Positions 34,882 to 43,206 of a stretch of 59,768 bases of DNA are shown piece after piece; the stretch's first letter is position 1; each line of letters begins with the position of its first letter. The stretch is taken from the NCBI GenBank assembly GCA_031256035.1, contig JAIRRJ010000057.1, positions 1-59,768 on the forward strand. The letters run 5' to 3'. Position numbers and translations under genes: made by a program. The notes under the pieces are model-generated. The model had not been told where the DNA came from and did not search any database. It was given only the letters and a program-made list of their open reading frames with translations. This stretch comes from Treponema sp. Lineage in GTDB: Bacteria; Spirochaetota; Spirochaetia; Treponematales; Breznakiellaceae.

Positions 34882-35859
34882 ATGAAGTATACGATTGTTG
34901 TTTTAATCGTCGTAACACTTTGCGCTTGTTTTTCAAGCAAGAAAAATGTACCAAATTATGCAGAACAGTTATCTACAAAAGCCTTGCCCGTCCCGGCTGA
35001 AGCTGATATGTTGGCTCCGGTAACGACAGATGAACCCAAAGTCGAAAAACCGCAGCCGTTTAGCAGGATAATAAGTAACGGTACTTATTACGATGTAACT
35101 GATTTATTCGATTTGTTCGACTACATTGGCGACACATCGTTAAAATCACTCCGCATTAATAATGGAATATTTTCCGATTTAAGCCCCCTGGCTGCGCTCA
35201 CTGAATTGGAAGACTTGAGAATTGCATATACTAGGAATGTTGTTGATATATCGCCATTGAGTTCCCTTGCCAATCTGAGAAAATTGGAGCTATTCGAATT
35301 ATCCCCCTCTTTTCAAGATATAACCCCGCTCTCTTCGCTAAGCAATTTGCGATACCTTCGTACATCAGGCCCATTTGATTGCAATTTTAGAGGGTTTGCT
35401 TCTTTGCCGCAGCTTGAGGTTTTGAGTATAGGTCACAGCTGTATAGATGTTTCCCATATAGCACGGTTAACAACTTTAAGGGAACTCTATCTTGAGGGTT
35501 ATGGCAAAATAGTAAATATCGAGCACTTACAGAACTTAAAGAATCTAAAAGGTTTGAGTATTTACGGCGAAGAAAATGGCAATCTCGATCTTTCATGGAT
35601 ACCCGCTTTGCAAGAGCTTGAATATTTGCACATGCCCCGCCAAATAATAGCAGACATAAGCCCGTTAGCGCTCTTGCCGCGCTTGGTTGAAATTAATTTA
35701 TATTTGGCACGCGTGGAAAACATTGAAGTACTCTTGGAAAGTAAATCGATAAAAGAAGTATCGAACTTTAGGGCACTCGATGATGGGGAACTTGAGTACA
35801 GATTAAGCTTGCAGTTTTGGGAACGCGGCATTAGCTTTTATTCTTTTGTTGGAAACTGA
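34882..35859 (+). CDS. Leucine-rich-repeat lipoprotein (copy 1)
   Basis: The 325-residue protein has a lipobox (VVTLCAC, Cys about 17), a short linker and about nine internalin/BspA-like LRR units of roughly 22 residues (FSDLSPLAALTELEDLRI; DISPLSSLANLRKLEL; DITPLSSLSNLRYLR). The ATG at 34882 is preferred over 34867 because GGAG lies 9 nt before it and the signal peptide starts there. It is paralogous to 36800 and 37926. LRR lipoproteins of this kind bind proteins at the cell surface; the ligand is unknown. It sits 39 nt after ssnA but is unrelated to it. Confidence 0.82.
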   Translation: MKYTIVVLIVVTLCACFSSKKNVPNYAEQLSTKALPVPAEADMLAPVTTDEPKVEKPQPFSRIISNGTYYDVTDLFDLFDYIGDTSLKSLRINNGIFSDLSPLAALTELEDLRIAYTRNVVDISPLSSLANLRKLELFELSPSFQDITPLSSLSNLRYLRTSGPFDCNFRGFASLPQLEVLSIGHSCIDVSHIARLTTLRELYLEGYGKIVNIEHLQNLKNLKGLSIYGEENGNLDLSWIPALQELEYLHMPRQIIADISPLALLPRLVEINLYLARVENIEVLLESKSIKEVSNFRALDDGELEYRLSLQFWERGISFYSFVGN

Positions 35860-35860
35860 G

Positions 35861-36760
35861 ATGAAAAGAATATATATGGCTGTGGTTTTGTTATTGGCTG
35901 TATCGTTGCTATCGTATGCCCAGACCGGCGATGAGGTAGTGTCGTTGCTGCATGACATTGATGAGAATCGCACAAAGTATGGAGAGAAAATTTTCTCCAC
36001 AGAGGAATTCAACTTCGGCATACCCAGAGGGAGAAACTGGCTGGTTATGTGGGAGGGCAGCAGAGGGCAGAGATACCCGTTTATATATGTCGTTGATGTT
36101 GTGTCCAGGGAAATAAAGTTTCGCGAGTTTATTATTGGATCATTGAGCAAAGATAGGGTCGTGCCTCTCTCACGTTTTGAAGATCTTCCCGGACGCACTA
36201 TGAACAACGGGTCTTTTCAAATAGGCGATTTTAACGGCGAAGGTTTTGATATGTGGTTGCATTTTCATCTGGGAGCCGGAGGTCCCTCTGTCGAGATTTC
36301 CGGCCATGATCCTCAGACAGGCGAGGTAATACTGTACTTCGATGAAAACTTCGATAGCGAATACGACGAGGGGCCGCCTGTCAGGTTTATAGAATACAAG
36401 GGAATGCAGGGATTTATGCTGCTTAGGGGCACCGGGCATATAGTGCCCGGAGGCCCCGGCTGGGTTCCTGATCCGACCCCCTCATGGGTCGGGAAATGGT
36501 TCTTTTACACATGGGATAAGGAACAGCGCAAATTTGTGGAGATAGAGGAAGTAAATGAAGACGGCACAGAAATAGAACGGCCTGTTCCTGATCCGGTTGT
36601 TGATGCCGACATAATTGAAACTGTTGCTGAAAGCCAAGCATCTGAAACTATAGGCAACAGTATTGCTCAAAGCAACGCCGGAACAAGCCCGATACCGCTA
36701 TGGTTGCGGATTGCTATTGCGGGTGGGGTTGTAGTTGCTGGTGTTGTGGTGTTATTGTAA
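35861..36760 (+). CDS. Exported protein with C-terminal membrane anchor, unknown family
   Basis: The 299-residue protein has a signal peptide (MKRIYMAVVLLLAVSLLSYA), a beta-rich middle (RNWLVMWEGSRGQ; FNGEGFDMWLHFHLGAGG, with acidic loops) and a C-terminal hydrophobic helix (LWLRIAIAGGVVVAGVVVLL) after a Ser/Asn-rich stalk. The start at 35861 comes 1 nt after the LRR copy 1 stop, so they are co-translated. The 5' end (ATGAAAAGAATA) recurs at 37876 before LRR copy 3, so LRR gene plus this gene may have been duplicated as a unit. Confidence 0.7.
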   Translation: MKRIYMAVVLLLAVSLLSYAQTGDEVVSLLHDIDENRTKYGEKIFSTEEFNFGIPRGRNWLVMWEGSRGQRYPFIYVVDVVSREIKFREFIIGSLSKDRVVPLSRFEDLPGRTMNNGSFQIGDFNGEGFDMWLHFHLGAGGPSVEISGHDPQTGEVILYFDENFDSEYDEGPPVRFIEYKGMQGFMLLRGTGHIVPGGPGWVPDPTPSWVGKWFFYTWDKEQRKFVEIEEVNEDGTEIERPVPDPVVDADIIETVAESQASETIGNSIAQSNAGTSPIPLWLRIAIAGGVVVAGVVVLL

Positions 36761-36799
36761 AGCGGAAGAAGTAACAGCAAGCGGAGAACCCGGAGTGCC

Positions 36800-37837
36800 A
36801 TGAAATTACCAAATAGCCGTAAAAAAACATTAAGAGTCAGATTTTATCTTTGCTATTATGCTTTAAGCTTTTTAATCGCCGTAACCCTCTGCTCGTGTGT
36901 TGGTAAGAAAACAAACGGCGGGGCTTTGCCAGTCGCCAGCGAAACAGTAACATCAGAGAATGAGCCAGATATTATTGCTATTGAAAATAGTAATATAAAG
37001 CCACAACCATTCCGTAGTTTCTCAAATGGCACTTACTATCATGTAACTGACTTGTCCGACTTGCTTGCCTATATTGACGATCCGACGATAAAGTCACTTG
37101 ATTTGTATGCTGGAGATTTTTCCGATTTAAGTCCATTGGCTATGCTGACGGAATTGGAGGAATTATATATACAAAGCAACATATATGTTACCGATATATC
37201 GCCATTAAAATCACTCACCAACTTGAAAAAATTGGACTTGTTTGGGCTGCCGCTGGAAAGTATAGAGCCAATTTCATCGCTTGTTAATTTAAGGCACCTT
37301 GAACTTGCCGGATATAAAGACTGCTGTTTTAAGGAACTGTTACCTTTGAAGCGGCTTGAAACGCTGAGACTGGTTAACCGCACTACTTTGGATGCTACCT
37401 ATATAGCACAGTTGCAGTCGTTAACAAAACTTAGCTATACTCCCGGGGCAGGAGGGGCGGTAATAACAAATATCGAGCAATTACGAAAACTGATTAATCT
37501 TAAAGATTTGGCTGTAGTAGGCGTTGACCTCGATATTTCATGGATAACGTATTTGCAAAATCTTGAAAGCCTAGCCTTTTCTGGTTGCATAATCAATGAT
37601 ATAAGCCCTTTGGCAAAATTGCCGAACCTTATCGATGTTGAATTGTATCAATCGGAAGTGCGGGATATTACCCCGCTCTTGGAAAGCAAATCAATAAAAA
37701 AAATATCGGAGGCATTACTGCCTTGTTTTGGCAATGATGACGGTGCTTATGAAAGGCGGCAGACGTTTGAAACTGAATTGCAACACCGTTTTCGTGAACG
37801 CGGCATTGAATTATCTTTTTACTACCCATACAGGTAA
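36800..37837 (+). CDS. Leucine-rich-repeat lipoprotein (copy 2)
   Basis: The 345-residue protein has a long basic N-terminus, then a hydrophobic segment and lipobox (IAVTLCSC, Cys about 36). The LRR units align with copy 1 (FSDLSPLAMLTELEELYI; DISPLKSLTNLKKLDLFG; NINDISPLAKLPNLIDVEL type), as does the C-terminal LLESKSIKKISE segment. The sequence has diverged more from copy 1 than the upstream regions of copies 1 and 3 have from each other. Function unknown; probably a surface-exposed binding protein. Confidence 0.8.
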   Translation: MKLPNSRKKTLRVRFYLCYYALSFLIAVTLCSCVGKKTNGGALPVASETVTSENEPDIIAIENSNIKPQPFRSFSNGTYYHVTDLSDLLAYIDDPTIKSLDLYAGDFSDLSPLAMLTELEELYIQSNIYVTDISPLKSLTNLKKLDLFGLPLESIEPISSLVNLRHLELAGYKDCCFKELLPLKRLETLRLVNRTTLDATYIAQLQSLTKLSYTPGAGGAVITNIEQLRKLINLKDLAVVGVDLDISWITYLQNLESLAFSGCIINDISPLAKLPNLIDVELYQSEVRDITPLLESKSIKKISEALLPCFGNDDGAYERRQTFETELQHRFRERGIELSFYYPYR

Positions 37838-37875
37838 ACAGGTGCAAGATGTGGGAGTATGGAGCAGGTGAAATA

Positions 37876-37929
37876 ATGAAAAGAATACCAAGCGTATTTT
37901 CTGCGGTAATATGGGGAATACCGCAATGA
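37876..37929 (+). CDS. 17-codon leader ORF overlapping LRR copy 3
   Basis: ATG at 37876 with AGGTG about 6 nt upstream reads MKRIPSVFSAVIWGIPQ and ends in a TGA that overlaps the ATG of LRR copy 3 (ATGA). It could couple translation to the lipoprotein gene. Its first codons match the start of the gene at 35861, so it may instead be a remnant of a duplicated copy. Too short to judge coding capacity. Confidence 0.3.
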   Translation: MKRIPSVFSAVIWGIPQ

Positions 37930-38324
37930 AATATATTATTGTTGTTTTAATCGTCGTAACACTTTGCGCTTGTTTTCGTTCTATAGCAAACAATGATCCT
38001 TTGCCTCCCGGTTTTAGCTCGGTTGCTCAGTCAGATTTATCGCAAACCACCTACAGTGAAAGCAAAAGTACGATACCACAACCATTCAGCAGTTTTTCAA
38101 ACGGCAGTTACTGGGATGTATCTGATTTATCAGACTTGCTTGCTTTTATTGGGGATACATCGTTAAAATCGCTTAAGATTTTTAGCGGAACATTCTCTGA
38201 TTTAAGCCCCTTAAAGCAGTTAACGGAATTGGAAGAGCTATATATCAGAGGAAGCACCCCTAATATTACCGATATATCATCATTAAGCTCGTTTGTTAAT
38301 CTTAAAAAATTAGTGTTACACTGA
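37926..38324 (+). pseudogene. Leucine-rich-repeat lipoprotein (copy 3), truncated
   Basis: 132 codons: the same lipoprotein signal as copy 1 (VVLIVVTLCAC), linker and only two to three LRR units (FSDLSPLKQLTELEELYI; DISSLSSFVNLKKLVLH) before a stop, where the other copies run on for about 200 residues. The 80 bp around its start are nearly identical to those around copy 1, so it is a recent partial duplication. It may still make a short lipoprotein. Confidence 0.7.
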
Positions 38325-38389
38325 GCGGAAAGACTATACTTGGATAATATCGGCCAGATTTGCAGAGCCTTTTGAACGGAGGATTTATT

Positions 38390-38656
38390 ATGAATATAGT
38401 GAGATTTACCCTAGAGGTTGGCAAAGAGCTGACACCTGAAGAACATGCGGCAATGGCATCTCGAATGGAAGCGGCCTCAAAACGTCCTTATGTTTACGAT
38501 CCCGATTGCCCTTTATTAACTCCCGTACAATTAGCAGAGTTCCGCCCGGTTAACTATGCCACCATGGAAGAACGGGCTCAAGCCATGCGGGAAGCCGGTA
38601 TATTTGATCCAGAGACGGTTGAGCAGGAAACCATTTTGGAAATGGCTGGCAATTAA
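38390..38656 (+). CDS. Small protein of unknown function
   Basis: The 88-residue product begins MNIVRFTLEVGKELTPEEHA with GGAGG 8 nt before the ATG, then RPYVYDPDCPLLTPVQLAEF, and an acidic C-terminus. It is soluble, with no signal peptide. Its size and the charged, helical PDCPLLTPVQL part resemble small antitoxin-like proteins, but no partner gene is next to it, so no function is given. Confidence 0.6.
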   Translation: MNIVRFTLEVGKELTPEEHAAMASRMEAASKRPYVYDPDCPLLTPVQLAEFRPVNYATMEERAQAMREAGIFDPETVEQETILEMAGN

Positions 38657-38717
38657 TTGACATATCATTTTATAAAGTGAATACGTCGGTCACGCAGCAG
38701 TAGCAGTCACAAAACCC

Positions 38718-38746
38718 TTGACCAAATCCCCGATTTAATGTTCAAT
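38718..38746 (+). promoter_or_regulatory. Possible promoter of tRNA-Ala and rnz
   Basis: TTGACC at 38718-38723 and TTCAAT at 38741-38746 with 17-bp spacing would place the start of transcription near 38753, just before the tRNA. The -10 is weak (4 of 6). Confidence 0.4.
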
Positions 38747-38755
38747 GTCCATAGC

Positions 38756-38828
38756 GGGGAATTAGCTCAGTTGGTAGAGCGATTGGTTCGCAATCAATAG
38801 GCCAGGGGTTCGAATCCCCTATTCTCCA
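38756..38828 (+). tRNA. tRNA-Ala(CGC)
   Basis: Acceptor GGGGAAT pairs with ATTCTCC (one G-T). The D arm is GCTCAGTTGGTAGAGC. The anticodon arm is ATTGG-TTCGCAA-TCAAT with anticodon CGC at 38789-38791, and the T arm is AGGGG-TTCGAAT-CCCCT. The discriminator A is followed directly by ATG without encoded CCA. The RNase Z gene begins 14 nt after the tRNA. Confidence 0.93.
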
Positions 38829-38842
38829 ATGAAGTTAAAACA

Positions 38843-39772
38843 ATGAATCTGGAAGCATTTATTCTTGGCTGCGGAGGCATGATGCCCCTGCCAAACCGGC
38901 ATTTAACATCGGTATTGCTCAGACGTGAGGGGGAGTTATTCCTCTTTGACTGCGGCGAAGGGACGCAGGTGTCGCTCAGGCGGCTTAACCTGCGCTGGAA
39001 AAAGATTTCCGTCATTTTTGTAAGCCATACCCATGCCGATCATGTTACCGGCATTCCCGGCCTCCTCATGCTAACATCGCAGGTGGACAGGGATGATCCC
39101 CTGTACATCATCGGGCCGCCGCGCATCGGTGAATATATCGAAAGCAGCCGCCGTGTGCTGGATATGTATATAAACTATGAAATCATCGTGCAGGAGATTA
39201 CTTCCCCCGGTATTGTGTACAAGGGGGACGGGTTTCATGTACGGTGTTTCCCCCTGCGGCATACAAAGCCCTGTTACGGCTACACTCTTGAAGAAGACAT
39301 GCGCCCGGGCGAATTTCATCCTGAAAAAGCCGAGGCTCTCAATGTTCCGATGGGAGGGCTATGGGGAAAACTGCAAAAGGGCGAAATGGTGCAATCCGCG
39401 GACGGCAGGGAAGTTCGTCCTTCCGATGTGATGGGGCCGCCGCGCATGGGCAGGAAATTTTCTTTTGTTACGGATACTCTTGCCTTTCCTGAAATCGCAC
39501 CGCATGTGATCGGCTCCGATCTTTTTGTCTGTGAGGGGATGTTCGGGAAGGATTTAGCCGAAGACGCGCATGCCAAAAAGCACATGACGGTCGAAGAAGC
39601 CGCTAAAATTGCCGCTTCCGCCGAGGGAATAAAAAAACTGGCGTTGATTCACTACAGCCCGCGTTACAACGACTACGAGCTGAAAGAACTCCTGAAAGAG
39701 GCGCAGAAGATTTTCCCGAACACGGCACTCACCCGCGACCGCGCTGTCTTCCCTATTGAATATGTGGATTAA
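38843..39772 (+). CDS. rnz: Ribonuclease Z (tRNA 3' endonuclease)
   Basis: The 309-residue metallo-beta-lactamase-fold protein has GCGGMMPLPNRHLTS and FDCGEGTQVSLR, the zinc motif SHTHADHVTGIPGLL, His in FPLRHTKPCYGY, SFVTDTL and LIHYSPRY. It cuts the 3' trailer of tRNA precursors, mainly those without encoded CCA, as both tRNAs here are. There is no ribosome binding site in the 14 nt between tRNA-Ala and the ATG. An ATG at 38829, the first base after the tRNA, is out of frame. Confidence 0.95.
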   Translation: MNLEAFILGCGGMMPLPNRHLTSVLLRREGELFLFDCGEGTQVSLRRLNLRWKKISVIFVSHTHADHVTGIPGLLMLTSQVDRDDPLYIIGPPRIGEYIESSRRVLDMYINYEIIVQEITSPGIVYKGDGFHVRCFPLRHTKPCYGYTLEEDMRPGEFHPEKAEALNVPMGGLWGKLQKGEMVQSADGREVRPSDVMGPPRMGRKFSFVTDTLAFPEIAPHVIGSDLFVCEGMFGKDLAEDAHAKKHMTVEEAAKIAASAEGIKKLALIHYSPRYNDYELKELLKEAQKIFPNTALTRDRAVFPIEYVD

Positions 39773-39812
39773 ATATGTTAACGATTGTTAAAGTCTTTAG
39801 GAGGTCGAGTTC

Positions 39813-40796
39813 ATGAACGCTCAGGCGGCAATGATTGATGTACAGAACCTTTCCAAATGGTACGGAAATATTGAAGCGGTAACGGGCATTTCCTTTTCGG
39901 TCGGGGCGCAGCAGGTGCTGGGTTTCCTGGGACCGAACGGCGCGGGAAAAACCACCGTTATGAAAATTCTTACCGGCTTTCATTTCCCTTCAAGCGGGAC
40001 TGCCCTTGTTGACGGCATTCCTGTGGATGAAGAGCCTCTCGAAATCAAAAAACGGATAGGGTACTTGCCTGAAAATGTTCCCCTCTACGGAGACCTTACC
40101 GTTGACGAGTACATGAGCTTTGCCGCCGAAGCGCGGTTTATCCCCAAAAAGGAACGCAGGGCGGCGATCGACAAAAGCCTTGAAGCCTGTGCGTTGACTT
40201 CCTACAGAGGCCGCAAAATCGAGACGCTTTCCAAGGGCTACCGTCAGCGCGCCGGTCTTGCACAGGCAATCCTTCACGATCCTCCGATTTTAATTCTTGA
40301 TGAACCTACTACCGGCCTTGATCCGAATCAGATCATCGAAATACGATCGCTGATCAAGGAACTTGGCAAAAGAAAAACAGTTATCCTTTCCACCCACATT
40401 TTACAGGAAGTAGAGGCGATATGCTCTCAGGTGCTGATCATTAACGATGGGCGGATTGCCGCGCAGGGCAGCCCTGAGGAAATAGCCGGTTCAATGAAGG
40501 GCGGCGATACATGGGAATTGATTTTGTTAGGTGAAGTTGACTCCGTAAAGAACAGGCTGTCCCAGCTTGGCAGGATTTCAAATGCCGCCGTTCAAAGCGC
40601 GGGAGACGGAACGGTGAAAGTGAGTTTTTTTGTCCCGCAGGAGCAGAACGAAATTAATTCAGGCGAACGTATCTTTGACTGGGCGGTTGCGCAGGGCGTT
40701 AAAATCCTTGGAATGAACAGGAAGAAACTCAGTATCGAAGATATATTCGTAAAACTGACAAGCGATGATACCAAATCAACAGGAGCGGCATCATGA
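39813..40796 (+). CDS. ABC transporter ATP-binding protein (GldA/ABC-2 type)
   Basis: The 327-residue ATPase has Walker A GPNGAGKTTVMKIL, signature LSKGYRQRAGLAQA, Walker B PILILDEPTTGLDP and the His switch LSTHIL. The C-terminal 100 residues are a regulatory extension as in GldA-type subunits. AGGAGG lies 8 nt before the ATG. It forms an operon with the permease, a GldG-like protein and a DUF4340 protein. Confidence 0.95.
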   Translation: MNAQAAMIDVQNLSKWYGNIEAVTGISFSVGAQQVLGFLGPNGAGKTTVMKILTGFHFPSSGTALVDGIPVDEEPLEIKKRIGYLPENVPLYGDLTVDEYMSFAAEARFIPKKERRAAIDKSLEACALTSYRGRKIETLSKGYRQRAGLAQAILHDPPILILDEPTTGLDPNQIIEIRSLIKELGKRKTVILSTHILQEVEAICSQVLIINDGRIAAQGSPEEIAGSMKGGDTWELILLGEVDSVKNRLSQLGRISNAAVQSAGDGTVKVSFFVPQEQNEINSGERIFDWAVAQGVKILGMNRKKLSIEDIFVKLTSDDTKSTGAAS

Positions 40797-41527
40797 AATA
40801 TCTGCCCAAGCGCGCTCTTATACTGGCGCGAAAAGAACTTTATCAGTATTTATACGCCCCTGCATTTTACGGGGCGGCGGTGTTCTTCCTTCTCTTTTGT
40901 TCAATCTGGCTGTTTTACCTCCAGCGTTTTTTTTCAGCTAACATTGCTACGCTTCGACCTTACTTTGGCGCTTTCCCCATTGTTTTCATCCTTGTCATTC
41001 CTGTCATCACCATGAAAAGCTGGGCGGAAGAAAGAAAAACCGGAACTGTGGAACTTCTGCTGACCATGCCCTTCCGCGAATGGGATTTGGTGCTGGGTAA
41101 ATTTTTCGCGGCTCTTGCGGTACTGACCATGATGCTCCTTTTGACTCTGCCTGTGCCAATGACCCTCATGAGGATGGGGGATTTTGACGCGGGGACTATC
41201 TTCTGCGAATATATCGGAGCTTTTTTACTGGGCGCTTCTGCAACATCTCTGGGGCTGCTGTTATCGTCTCTTTCAAAAAATCAGGCTGGCAGCTTTCTCG
41301 GCAGCGCGGTGGTTTTAATGGCGGTAATGCTTATAAGCCAGTTCACATTTTCGCTTAACCTTCCTCGATGGCTTGCGCAGGGGATCAACTTTTTCTCCCT
41401 CGCTTTTCATTTTGAAAGTTTCGCAAAGGGGCTGATTGATTCAAGAGACCTTGCCTTCTTTCTGTTAAGTACGGCGTTGTTTTTGTTCATCAATACGCGG
41501 GTTATCCTTTTCAGGAAATGGAATTAG
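40793..41527 (+). CDS. ABC-2 type permease (GldF-like)
   Basis: The 244-residue protein has six hydrophobic segments (AFYGAAVFFLLFCSIWLFYL; FPIVFILVIPVITM; LTMMLLLTLPVPM; and so on) and the conserved WAEERKTGTVELLLTMPF segment of ABC-2 permeases that contacts the ATPase. It starts by ATGA overlap with the ATPase gene. Confidence 0.93.
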   Translation: MKYLPKRALILARKELYQYLYAPAFYGAAVFFLLFCSIWLFYLQRFFSANIATLRPYFGAFPIVFILVIPVITMKSWAEERKTGTVELLLTMPFREWDLVLGKFFAALAVLTMMLLLTLPVPMTLMRMGDFDAGTIFCEYIGAFLLGASATSLGLLLSSLSKNQAGSFLGSAVVLMAVMLISQFTFSLNLPRWLAQGINFFSLAFHFESFAKGLIDSRDLAFFLLSTALFLFINTRVILFRKWN

Positions 41528-41535
41528 GGGGCATC

Positions 41536-43206
41536 ATGACTAAAAGACAAACAACAATTATAACCGCGTTATCAATAGCCGCTTTTGTCCTTGCCCTGAT
41601 GGTTAGTGGGCGTCTATGGTTCCGTTTTGATCTGACCAGAAACAAAGCCTATACCATCTCGAAAGTTTCGCGTAACATTCACTTTGAGATACCGGATCAC
41701 GTCAATATCACCTATTATATTTCCGATAGACTGAAAAACATCCATCCATCTCCGGGGGAAATAGAAGATACCTTGAGGGAATACGCCGCTTATTCAAGGG
41801 GAAAAATTCGCGTAACAGTCCGTGATCCTGTAAAGGCGGGGCTTGTGCAGACGATTGAAGAACTTGGGCTTCAGCCAAGGCAGTTTCAGACAGTGGAACA
41901 GGATCAGGCAAGCCTTGCTACCGTGTTTTCCGGCATTGTCATTGAATATCTTGATAAAATGGAACTGCTCCCCTGGATTATTACCACGGATACTCTTGAG
42001 TACGATCTTACTTCAAGGATTCGTTCTTTGGTACGGGATACCGAGCGCCGCATCGGAGTGATCATAGGCGACAGTTTCAGGGGATGGAGGGAGGATTTCA
42101 GCTATCTGGGCGGTACTCTTGCCGCGGGTGGTTACCGGGTGCGCCTGATCCACGGCGGCGAGGAAATTCCTGAATCGCTTTCGGCAGTCTTTGTCTTAGG
42201 CGGCGTTGAAGACCTCGATCACTGGGCGCTCTACCGGATTGATTCATTTATCCGGCAGGGAGGAAAAGTTCTTTTTGCGGTTAAAGGCGTTTTTGTTGAC
42301 ACGGTAAACGCCACAATTGAGGCAAGGCATCAGGAGGATCAGGGTCTTCTTGAAATGATAGCTTCCTACGGTGTTACCATTCGTCCTGAACTTGCGCTTG
42401 ATCGCAATGCCCTTTCCCTTCAATACCAGACAAGAACGCCGACAGGCGTTCAGTACCGGATTATCCGTTATCCGCTATGGATCGGCATTCTGCCCGGCAA
42501 CGCAAATTCTCAGCATCCCATAGGCGCCCGTTTTCAGGGCCTCGACCTTTTCTGGTCAAGCCCGCTGGAATTGCACACGGGCGGGCAGATTGAAGCTGTG
42601 CCTCTTTTTACCAGCACGGCGGAAGCCTGGTTAATGATTGATAGTTTTCACACAAGTCCTGAGGTCTCTTATCTGCTGGAAAGGGACGCTTTGCAGACAC
42701 GCGGGACTAAGATTCTCGGCGCGGCTGTAAGCGGCACCTTCAACAGTTTTTTCTACGGAGCGCCTAAGCCGGTCAGAGAGGGTGTTGAAGAAGAACTGCC
42801 GGATATGCCCCGGCAGGCGCGCCCTTCGCGGATTATTGTCGTGGGAGATACTGACTTTGCCACCGATTTAATTAACATTACGGGCGGAAGCCACAATATG
42901 GATTTTCTACTGAGGGCTGCGGACTGGCTTGTAAGCGATGATGACATTATCGGAATACGGAACAGGCAGCCGCAGGCAGGCCGCCTTGACGGGATAATTG
43001 ATCCGGACAAACGCGCGGCGGCTATCTTGTTTTCTCAGGTTGTCAATGTGGGGCTGATACCGCTTCTTGTTATTTTAGCCGGTCTTGCCCTTGCGTGGCA
43101 GCGTCGTCGTTTTGCAAACGACGGACGTTTTGCAAATGCGCGTTCATCGAACGCAAGTTCGCAGAACACAGACAAATCAACAAAGGAGACATCAGATGGC
43201 ATATAA
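41536..43206 (+). CDS. GldG-like ABC-associated membrane protein
   Basis: The product has 556 residues from the ATG at 41536 (GGGGG upstream; the earlier ATG at 41518 overlaps the permease). TM1 at about 9-27, a large extracytoplasmic domain of the ABC_transp_aux type (VNITYYISDRLKNIHPSPGE; YDLTSRIRSLVRDTERRIGV; AVFVLGGVEDLDHWALY) and a C-terminal TM (VVNVGLIPLLVILAGLAL). The last 35 residues are repeat-derived, with FANDGRFANARSS from a doubled TTTTGCAAA sequence. It is a likely substrate-handling partner of the ABC pair. Confidence 0.85.
   Translation: MTKRQTTIITALSIAAFVLALMVSGRLWFRFDLTRNKAYTISKVSRNIHFEIPDHVNITYYISDRLKNIHPSPGEIEDTLREYAAYSRGKIRVTVRDPVKAGLVQTIEELGLQPRQFQTVEQDQASLATVFSGIVIEYLDKMELLPWIITTDTLEYDLTSRIRSLVRDTERRIGVIIGDSFRGWREDFSYLGGTLAAGGYRVRLIHGGEEIPESLSAVFVLGGVEDLDHWALYRIDSFIRQGGKVLFAVKGVFVDTVNATIEARHQEDQGLLEMIASYGVTIRPELALDRNALSLQYQTRTPTGVQYRIIRYPLWIGILPGNANSQHPIGARFQGLDLFWSSPLELHTGGQIEAVPLFTSTAEAWLMIDSFHTSPEVSYLLERDALQTRGTKILGAAVSGTFNSFFYGAPKPVREGVEEELPDMPRQARPSRIIVVGDTDFATDLINITGGSHNMDFLLRAADWLVSDDDIIGIRNRQPQAGRLDGIIDPDKRAAAILFSQVVNVGLIPLLVILAGLALAWQRRRFANDGRFANARSSNASSQNTDKSTKETSDGI

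Noticed and set aside
38657..38685. TTGACA at 38657 as promoter of tRNA-Ala
   Set aside because: The -35 is perfect but no acceptable -10 lies at 16-18 bp, and the start would be about 70 nt before the tRNA.
43110..43144. Doubled TTTTGCAAA sequence in the GldG-like gene as a copy of the aconitase element
   Set aside because: It shares only the TTTTGCAA core and GCGCG end and lacks the GAAGTTTCCC part, so it is at most a distant relative.
3008..43167. Small palindromes of type CGAAC-N4-GTTCG inside genes (near 3008, 12693, 43145)
   Set aside because: Ten-base palindromes with short loops are expected dozens of times by chance in 60 kb. Only the 12693 and 43145 copies share longer similarity, not enough to define an element.
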